From: Novosphingobium album (ex Liu et al. 2023)
GTDB taxonomy: Bacteria; Pseudomonadota; Alphaproteobacteria; Sphingomonadales; Sphingomonadaceae
Direction: 5' to 3'
NCBI RefSeq assembly: GCF_029076845.1
Contig: NZ_JARESE010000010.1
Span: forward strand, 175,364-239,363
DNA: 64,000 nucleotides
Part shown: positions 60,041 to 64,000 of the stretch, piece by piece
How the letters are laid out: the number at the start of each line of letters is the position of its first letter
Position numbering within the stretch: the stretch's first letter is position 1
The notes under the pieces: generated by a model
What the model was told of the DNA's origin: nothing
What the model saw: the letters and a program-made list of their open reading frames with translations, nothing else
Databases searched by the model: none
Made by a program: the position numbers and the translations under genes

Positions 60041-60615
60041 AGCGCGTCGCCGTGGTGCTGGCGGCAGGGGCCGCCACGCGCTTTGGCAGTGACAAGCTTT
60101 CCGCGCCGCTCGGGGGCGAGCCGCTGATCCTGCACGCCATCCGCGCCGCGCGCGCGGCGCCGGTCGCGCGCGTCATCGTCGTCGCCCGGCCGGGGCTGGC
60201 GACCGGCGACTGGCCGGGCGATCCACCAGTGGAGGTGGTGAGGATCGCCAGCACGGCGCTGTCCGACTCGCTCCGGGCCGGCATCGCGGCTGCGGGCGAT
60301 GCCGGGGCGGCCTTCGTCTTCCTGGGCGACATGCCGCTGGTGCCGCACACGATCGCCGCGCGTCTGGCCGCGCGAATCGGCGATCGTTATGCGGCGATGC
60401 CGCGCGATGATGGCCGCCCCGGCCACCCCGTGCTGCTGTCGCGCCGCGCCTTCGCCGACATCGCCCGGCTGACGGGCGACGAAGGCGCGGGCCGCCTGCT
60501 GCGCCAGCGCGACGACGTTCTGTTTGACGAGTGTACAAATCCGCTTATTCACTTCGACGTGGATCGGCCCGAGGATCTCGGGTGGCTGGCGAGCCGGGCG
60601 CGATCGGACGAATAA
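60037..60615 (+). CDS. Molybdopterin cytidylyltransferase-like protein (MocA/MobA family)
   Basis: A 192-residue NTP transferase. The signature AVVLAAGAATRFGSDKLSAP is at 5-24, FVFLGDMPLVPHTIAARL holds the metal-binding Asp, and PGHPVLLSRRAF fits the substrate loop. It would convert molybdopterin to the cytosine dinucleotide form used by hydroxylases such as the IorB-like protein of this window. Translation is coupled to XdhC. Confidence 0.88.
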   Translation: MKRVAVVLAAGAATRFGSDKLSAPLGGEPLILHAIRAARAAPVARVIVVARPGLATGDWPGDPPVEVVRIASTALSDSLRAGIAAAGDAGAAFVFLGDMPLVPHTIAARLAARIGDRYAAMPRDDGRPGHPVLLSRRAFADIARLTGDEGAGRLLRQRDDVLFDECTNPLIHFDVDRPEDLGWLASRARSDE

Positions 60616-60668
60616 CAAGCGCCGCACGCCAGGGACCTGCGGCCGGAAGACATTGGGAGTGCCATCCG

Positions 60669-61820
60669 TTGACCGATTTCAGCCCGCTGTTCACGCCGTT
60701 CCAGCTCGGCAAGTTCACCTTGCCCAACCGCATCGTCTTTCCGCCGATGGGCCTCGAAGTCTGCGAAGGCGGCGTCCCCAGCGCCGAGGCGGCCGAATAT
60801 TATGCGCGCCGTGCCGAAGGCGGCGCCAGCCTCGTCATCACCGAGGGCGTCTATATCGATCATCCCTCGTCGGGCGATAACCCGCTGCTGGGCCGGTTCC
60901 ACGGCGATGACGCCTTCGCGGGGTGGCGCCGCGTGGCCGAACGCGTCCACGCCAAGGGCGGAATCACCGTGCCCGAACTGTGGCACGTCGGCCTGATCTA
61001 TCGCGGGCCGGACGTGCTGGTCGGCGGCGACCTGGCCTATCGCCCCGAACTGGGGCAGGTCAGCCCCTCGGGCTACATCGATCCGCAGAACAAGGTCTGC
61101 GAAGGCATGACCCAGGCCGAGATCGACGAGGTGATCGCCGCTTACGCGCGCGGCGCGGCCAAGGCGGTGGAACTGGGCTTCGACGGCATCGAGCTGCACG
61201 GCGCGCATGGCTACATCATCGACCAGTTCCTGTGGAAAGCGCTGAACCACCGCACCGACAGATACGGCGGCAGCCCGCGCGCGCGCGGCCAGTTCGCCGC
61301 CGAGGTGATCCGCGCCTGCCGGGCCGAGCTGGAGCCGGGAATGCCGCTGATCCTGCGCATGTCGCAGTGGAAGATGGTCGATTACAACGCCAAGCTGGCC
61401 GAGACCCCGCAGGAGCTGGAAGAGTTGCTGGCGCCCGTCGTCGAGGCCGGGGTCGACCTGATCGACTGCTCGCAGCGCCGCTTCTGGGAACCCTGCTTCG
61501 ATGACGGGACCGACCTGAACCTGGCCGGCTGGGTCAAGAAAGTGACCGGGGTGCCCACCTGCACGATCGGCTCGGTCGGGCTCGACAGCGATTTCTTCGT
61601 CAGCCTGGCCGAAGGCAAGCCATCGAACCTCGATCTCGGCCGACTGGACGATCTGATGCGGCGCTTCGACCGGGGCGATTTCGATCTGGTCGCGGTCGGC
61701 CGCGCGATGATCGCCGAGCCGGACTGGCCCAGGATCGTCCAGTCGGGCGATCTCGACCGGCTCAAGCCGTTCACGCCCAAGGCGCTGGACGATGCGCTGA
61801 TGGCCCACGTCACCGACTGA
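60669..61820 (+). CDS. Old yellow enzyme family NADH:flavin oxidoreductase
   Basis: A 383-residue FMN-dependent TIM barrel. FTLPNRIVFPPMGLEVCEGG starts the family, ELHGAHGYIIDQFLWKALN carries the substrate-binding His, HRTDRYGGSPRARG and VAVGRAMIAEPDWP the FMN-phosphate site. The start is TTG with GGGAG about eleven bases upstream; no ATG fits. No C-terminal FeS/FAD extension is present, so it is the short class (ene reductase). It is convergent with tetR. Confidence 0.9.
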   Translation: MTDFSPLFTPFQLGKFTLPNRIVFPPMGLEVCEGGVPSAEAAEYYARRAEGGASLVITEGVYIDHPSSGDNPLLGRFHGDDAFAGWRRVAERVHAKGGITVPELWHVGLIYRGPDVLVGGDLAYRPELGQVSPSGYIDPQNKVCEGMTQAEIDEVIAAYARGAAKAVELGFDGIELHGAHGYIIDQFLWKALNHRTDRYGGSPRARGQFAAEVIRACRAELEPGMPLILRMSQWKMVDYNAKLAETPQELEELLAPVVEAGVDLIDCSQRRFWEPCFDDGTDLNLAGWVKKVTGVPTCTIGSVGLDSDFFVSLAEGKPSNLDLGRLDDLMRRFDRGDFDLVAVGRAMIAEPDWPRIVQSGDLDRLKPFTPKALDDALMAHVTD

Positions 61821-61921
61821 TCCGGCGGCGGATGGGCGGGCTTGACGGGAACCAGATCCGCGCCCGGCTGGGGGAAGGGGGAGGATTTGCCAGTGCGCCT
61901 GGCCGTCGATCCTGTCGGCTT

Positions 61922-62731
61922 CTATTCCCTCGCCAGCCGCGCCGCCTGCGTCAGCCGGGCGCGCGCTTCGTCGAGCTGGACCATGGTCTCGTCCAGCAGG
62001 CGGCGCAGGCGCTGGTCGTCCGCGCCGCGTTCCACCGCCTCGCGATCGAGCAGGCCGTGCAGCAGGATGCGCACGCTGTAGCGGATGTGCCGGTCGGTCG
62101 CCTGCGGGTCCATGGGCATTCCCCAGGCGGCATTGCTGGCCTGCCCGCCCACGACGATATTGAGGAACGCGGTCGCCGCCTCGTCGGCATCGGCCATCAC
62201 GCCGTCCGGCCCGCCAAGCCGGCGACGGAACAGGTCGGCCAGATAGGCCAGCGTCGGCCCGGTGCCGAGCTGGACGTTGGCGATGCTGATCTCTGGCATC
62301 CTGACCGATTCCGCATTGGTCAGCCGCAGCAGCCGCAGGCCGGCCGGGCTCAGCACATTGGCCACCAGGATCGCGCCGATGCGCAGCAGGGTCTGCTCGA
62401 AATCGTCGGTCTCCTCGGCGCGCAGGCGATCGATCGGCACGATCCATTCCTCGATCGCGCGGCCAAGCGCGGCCTTGAACAGCGTGGTCTTGTCGCCATA
62501 GCGGGCATAGACCGTGCGCTTGGCCATGCCGGCGGCGGCGGTGATCGCATCGATCGACGTGCCGTCGAAGCCTTTTTCCAGAAACAGGTCGAGCGCCTTG
62601 TCGAGCAGCTGCTCGTTGCTGAGCGTGGGCCGGCCGGGCCGGCGGCGGGCGGGGCCGGCTTGCGGCGAGTCGCCATCGGGATCGGAATCAGGGCCGGGAA
62701 CGCCGGGTTCGGCGAGGGACGATGTGCGCAT
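61922..62731 (-). CDS. TetR/AcrR-family regulator, paralogue of the first one
   Basis: A 269-residue regulator. The HTH domain (about 41-87) contains TSIDAITAAAGMAKRTVYAR, nearly identical to the protein at 1058-1888; the effector part shares AGLRLLRLTNAESVRMPEI and the C-terminal helix. The N-terminal 30 residues are disordered and Pro/Asp-rich. It diverges from the TfdA-type dioxygenase, which it probably represses; a direct repeat lies between them. Confidence 0.9.
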   Translation of the reverse strand: MRTSSLAEPGVPGPDSDPDGDSPQAGPARRRPGRPTLSNEQLLDKALDLFLEKGFDGTSIDAITAAAGMAKRTVYARYGDKTTLFKAALGRAIEEWIVPIDRLRAEETDDFEQTLLRIGAILVANVLSPAGLRLLRLTNAESVRMPEISIANVQLGTGPTLAYLADLFRRRLGGPDGVMADADEAATAFLNIVVGGQASNAAWGMPMDPQATDRHIRYSVRILLHGLLDREAVERGADDQRLRRLLDETMVQLDEARARLTQAARLARE

Positions 62732-62772
62732 GGGCCGACCCTAACGCGGCGTATCGCCGATCGCAACTTTGT

Positions 62773-62864
62773 TTGAAACGACCAAGGTGATATTTATTCG
62801 CGTCGGATGCAAAATTGCTGGTGACGAGCGCTGGGATCATTGCTATTGAAACGATCAGGGTAAC
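62773..62864. promoter_or_regulatory. Direct-repeat operator candidate between tetR and dioxygenase
   Basis: TTGAAACGACCAAGGTGA (62773-62790) and TTGAAACGATCAGGGTAA (62846-62863) agree in 15 of 18 bases and lie 73 bases apart, about seven helical turns. They are in the divergent promoter gap. The TetR protein encoded next door is the best candidate to bind them. Confidence 0.55.
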
Positions 62865-62931
62865 AATCAACCGCGAGACTCGCCGCGCAGGCGCAGCCGA
62901 ATGCGGAAGCGCCTTGGGAGACGGAAGCGAT

Positions 62932-63816
62932 ATGACGCTGCCTTCGATTGAACTGACACCGCGCATCGGGTCCGAAGTGCGGCTGACCAAAGCGGAGCTG
63001 CTGAGCGGCGATTATGCCGGCGCAATCCGCGCCCTGCTGGTCGAACGCGGCGCGATCGTGATCCGCGGCCTGCACCTGAACGACGAGGAACTGCGCAACG
63101 TCGCCCGCACGCTGGGCGACTTGCGCATCGGCGCCGCAAAGCGCGGCGCCGACGGCAAAGTGCTGACCGAAGGCGATCAGGGCGTGCTCAAGGTCAGCCT
63201 CGATCCCGCGGTGAACCCGGAATACGCGCGCTTCCTGTTCGGCAACCTGCTGTGGCACATGGACGGCACTTACGAGGAAGTGCCGCCCTTCGCGACGCTG
63301 TTCACCCCCTATCGCCTGTCGCGCGAGGGTGGCGACACGATGTTCGCCAGCACTTATGCCGCTTACGAGGACTTGCGCCCGGACGAGCAGACCTGGCTCG
63401 ACACGCTGCGCGTCGTCCACACCATGCAGGCCGCGCTGTTTCCCGCCAAGCGCGACTGCACGCCCGAGGAATTCGCGGTGTGGTGCACGTATCCGCAGCG
63501 TTCGCACCCGCTGGTGTGGCAGCACAAGTCGGGCCGCAAGTCGCTCGTGCTCAGCACCTCGGCCGCTTATGTCGAGGGGATGCACCCGGCGGAGAGCCAT
63601 GACCTGCTGGAGCGGCTGATGGCACACGCGACGCAGGACAAATACGTCTATCGCCACAAGTGGCAACTCGGCGACCTCGCCATCTGGGACAACACCGGTA
63701 ACATGCACCGCGCCATGCCGTTCGAGGCGGGCAGCCAGCGCGAATTCCACCGCTGCACGCTGAACGGCGAGGAGCCCGTCACCGCGCCTGCCCGCGCGAT
63801 GGCCGTGCCGGCCTGA
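62932..63816 (+). CDS. TauD/TfdA-family Fe(II)/2-oxoglutarate dioxygenase
   Basis: A 294-residue non-heme iron oxygenase. The facial triad is His109 and Asp111 (LLWHMDGTYEE) with distal His259 (NTGNMHRAMPF); Arg270 or Arg274 would bind 2-oxoglutarate. The family oxidises sulfonates, phenoxyacetates or similar acids. GGGAGACGGAAGCG lies before the ATG; the frame also extends upstream through the repeat. The next gene, an LLM-flavin gene, begins 39 bases after the stop. Confidence 0.9.
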   Translation: MTLPSIELTPRIGSEVRLTKAELLSGDYAGAIRALLVERGAIVIRGLHLNDEELRNVARTLGDLRIGAAKRGADGKVLTEGDQGVLKVSLDPAVNPEYARFLFGNLLWHMDGTYEEVPPFATLFTPYRLSREGGDTMFASTYAAYEDLRPDEQTWLDTLRVVHTMQAALFPAKRDCTPEEFAVWCTYPQRSHPLVWQHKSGRKSLVLSTSAAYVEGMHPAESHDLLERLMAHATQDKYVYRHKWQLGDLAIWDNTGNMHRAMPFEAGSQREFHRCTLNGEEPVTAPARAMAVPA

Positions 63817-63855
63817 AGCCCCGGACATACCACCCCATTCGAGAAGGAGAGATAC

Positions 63856-63978
63856 ATGCAGGTCGGCGTTCACCTTGGCTACCAGAACCTTCACGGGCTG
63901 CCAGACTACGAATTCTTCCGCCGCGAGACGCAACTTGCGCGGCGACAACTACGATGGCCGGTTGAGCGGCGACTATGA
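63856..63978 (+). pseudogene. LLM-class flavin oxidoreductase, interrupted after about 28 residues
   Basis: A good ribosome site (GAAGGAGAGATAC) precedes an N-terminus MQVGVHLGYQNLHGLPDYEF and FRRETQLA typical of LLM oxidoreductases, which are normally over 300 residues. After residue 28 the frame turns into RRQLRWPVERRL and stops at 40 residues. The change coincides with the start of a repeated sequence that looks like a mobile-element end. The missing part may lie beyond the element, outside the window. Confidence 0.6.
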
Positions 63979-64000
63979 TGGCCGGTAGGATCGGTTGTCT
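63936..64000. mobile_element. Probable insertion-sequence terminus with subterminal repeats
   Basis: GCGGCGACAACTACGATGGC (63939) recurs 27 bases later as GCGGCGACTATGATGGCCGG (63966), with a three-base deletion. Ends bearing TG and multiple internal repeats of about 20 bases are known for IS21-like elements; assignment to this family is from memory and unproven. The element continues past the window. Confidence 0.45.

Overview
The window is GC-rich, densely coded alphaproteobacterial chromosome, most likely from a sphingomonad such as Novosphingobium. This rests on gene content and style: a TonB receptor beside TetR-controlled catabolic genes, a RibA with a long N-terminal extension, an HflKC-DegP string, intracellular PHA depolymerase, DUF2141, DUF4230 and DUF465 proteins, and many overlapping ATGA, GTGA and TTGA junctions. 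No rRNA, prophage or CRISPR array was seen. One tRNA (Val, TAC) is present.

Layout. 1-6.8 kb: the start of an adenylate-forming ligase (cut by the left edge), a TetR regulator, a TonB receptor, an SDR and a DHDPR-like oxidoreductase, suggesting uptake and catabolism of an organic substrate. 6.9-11.9 kb: trmL, tRNA-Val, and a complete tripartite efflux operon (MFS, HlyD adaptor, NodT-type outer membrane lipoprotein). 12.0-22.6 kb: an unassigned envelope or glycolipid cluster with two GT4 glycosyltransferases, an LPG-synthase-like membrane protein, DUF2141, a Wzx-like flippase, a PLP-fold enzyme, a D-Ala-D-Ala-ligase-like ATP-grasp enzyme, a nucleotidyltransferase, then an EEP hydrolase and a beta-propeller protein. 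22.7-30.2 kb: a MarR-type regulator, an overlapping mrp / molybdenum hydroxylase / hemH operon, and hflKC. 30.3-44.1 kb: mainly housekeeping genes (degP, glpK, nadA, a prolyl oligopeptidase, a TerC protein) with a vapBC pair. 44.1-57.9 kb: small proteins, ribA-xth, lolA, rpmG, ppk2-uppP, an M13 peptidase, an ABC exporter, phaZ and an L,D-transpeptidase-like gene. 58-64 kb: TetR, cytochrome c, XdhC and a MocA-like enzyme (molybdenum cofactor handling), an old-yellow-enzyme homologue, a second TetR paralogue diverging from a TfdA-type dioxygenase, and an LLM-flavin gene that breaks off against what looks like an insertion-sequence end at the right edge.

Items most worth a second look are: a candidate small RNA between lolA and xth, with a promoter, a long hairpin and an intrinsic terminator; the 12-21 kb cluster; a family of long palindromic intergenic repeats present four times; a probable CTG start of ribA; a direct-repeat operator candidate between the second tetR and the dioxygenase; and the molybdenum hydroxylase subunit whose expected partners lie about 31 kb away or are missing. 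All functional assignments come from reading motifs and recalled family knowledge; no database search was possible.
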